From Thermanaeromonas sp. C210 (GTDB lineage: Bacteria > Bacillota > DSM-521 > Neomoorellales > Neomoorellaceae): a DNA stretch of 64,000 nt. Each line of letters begins with the position of its first letter. Position 1 is the stretch's first letter. The notes under the pieces are model-generated. The model did no database searches. It saw only the letters and a list, made by a program, of their open reading frames with translations, and was not told the DNA's origin. Of this stretch, positions 63,473 through 64,000 are shown one piece after another. The DNA lies in contig NZ_BLWF01000003.1 in assembly GCF_013167955.1 (NCBI RefSeq), positions 124,001 to 188,000 on the forward strand, read 5' to 3'. Both the position numbers and the translations under genes were made by a program.

Positions 63473-64000
63473 ATGCTTCAGCTCCTGCAAATAGAGAATT
63501 TTGCCTTGATTGAAAAACTGGACCTCGAACTGGGGCCCGGTTTAAACGTGCTAACCGGGGAAACGGGCGCCGGCAAGTCCATTATTATCGATGCCATCGG
63601 ATTACTGGTAGGGGCGAGGGCCTCCGGGGATTACTTGAGGGAAGGCAGCCGGAGGGCGCGGGTGAGCGGGCTTTTTAATTGCCGGGGAATAACCGGCGTG
63701 GAAGGGGTCCTGGAAGAGCTGGGTATTCCCATGGAAGAAGATGGAAGCCTCCTCTTGAGCCGGGAGCTCAGCAGCACCGGTCGTCACACCTGCCGCATCA
63801 ACGGGCGCAGCGTCACCCTCTCCATGTACCAGCGGGTAGGTCAGCAACTGGTAGACCTCCACGGGCAGCATGCTTACCAGTCCCTCCTCAAGCCCAGCTA
63901 CCAGTTACAATTGCTGGATAGTTTTGCCGGCCTCGAAGCCTTGCGCCGGGAAGTAGGGGATATCTATGGCCAGTGGCGGTCCGCCCAGAAAGAACTGGCG
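63473..64000 (+). CDS. recN: DNA repair ATPase RecN (cut by right edge)
   Basis: SMC-like ATPase of double-strand break repair. Only the first 176 residues are visible. The start LQLLQIENFALIEKLDLELG and Walker A TGETGAGKSIIIDAIG (residues ~29-36) are typical, followed by a conserved DLHGQHAYQSLL segment. ATG 63473 has AGGAGGGAG just upstream. The C-terminal part is outside the window. Confidence 0.95.
   Translation, partial: MLQLLQIENFALIEKLDLELGPGLNVLTGETGAGKSIIIDAIGLLVGARASGDYLREGSRRARVSGLFNCRGITGVEGVLEELGIPMEEDGSLLLSRELSSTGRHTCRINGRSVTLSMYQRVGQQLVDLHGQHAYQSLLKPSYQLQLLDSFAGLEALRREVGDIYGQWRSAQKELA

Noticed and set aside
1-64000. tRNA, rRNA or CRISPR array
   Set aside because: No cloverleaf with a CCA-proximal stem, no rRNA stretch and no regularly spaced short repeat was found by eye on either strand.

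Overview
The window comes from a GC-rich, spore-forming, anaerobic Firmicute that most resembles the thermophilic acetogens of the Moorella/Thermanaeromonas group. This rests on gene content, not on a database search: a selenocysteine-containing NADP-type formate dehydrogenase, an nfnAB-folD cluster, the complete spoIIIAA-AH operon, an OLE RNA with its partner protein between ispA and dxs, and frequent GTG/TTG starts behind strong Shine-Dalgarno sequences. All genes but one are on the + strand.

Layout. 1-8884: the right part of a bacterial microcompartment (BMC) operon with CoA-acylating aldehyde dehydrogenase (cut by the left edge), PduS, PduT, PduL, a pentameric shell protein, an acetate-kinase-like enzyme and two FGGY sugar kinases (rhamnulokinase and ribulokinase types). 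This suggests breakdown of deoxy sugars through lactaldehyde. 8885-10105: a gene-poor stretch with a sigma-K C-terminal remnant. 10106-15689: formate dehydrogenase fdhB-fdhA (in-frame UGA = Sec, with a SECIS hairpin) and fdhD. 15794-17516: an orphan large serine recombinase with a small overlapping ORF. 17665-22080: yqeG, then aroE-aroC-aroK-aroB. 22102-32991: a type IV pilus operon (pilB, pilT, c-di-GMP riboswitch, pilC, pilin, pilD, four minor-pilin-like genes, pilM, pilN, and a PilO fused to a carbohydrate-binding-like domain). 33072-38734: tldD, pmbA, aroQ, pepP, efp and a zinc-ribbon protein. 38839-44194: spoIIIAA to spoIIIAH. 44581-47775: a carboxyltransferase-biotin carrier fusion and accC. 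48008-50625: asp23, amaP, a DUF2273 gene, nusB and a TsaD paralog. 50608-51801 (minus strand): a fosmidomycin-resistance-type transporter. 51961-64000: nfnA, nfnB, folD, xseA, xseB, ispA, OLE RNA, oapA, dxs, tlyA, a membrane nuclease-like protein, nadK, argR and recN (cut by the right edge).

How the parts fit. Formate dehydrogenase, FolD and NfnAB all concern the NADP(H)-linked methyl branch of the Wood-Ljungdahl pathway, and NadK supplies NADP. The BMC operon would feed sugar-derived aldehydes into acyl-CoA, acyl phosphate and ATP. The pilus operon seems to be read by c-di-GMP twice: through a GEMM-I riboswitch before pilC, and through the MshEN-type N-terminus of PilB. SpoIIIA proteins form the mother-cell side of the feeding channel in sporulation.

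Less ordinary items are the OLE RNA/OapA pair, the pil riboswitch whose terminator abuts the pilC start, the sigma-K fragment that begins where Bacillus skin elements split sigK, the PilO-NPCBM fusion, the carboxyltransferase-BCCP fusion with an internal Shine-Dalgarno and ATG, and two copies of a roughly 210-bp palindromic repeat. No tRNA, rRNA or CRISPR array was seen.
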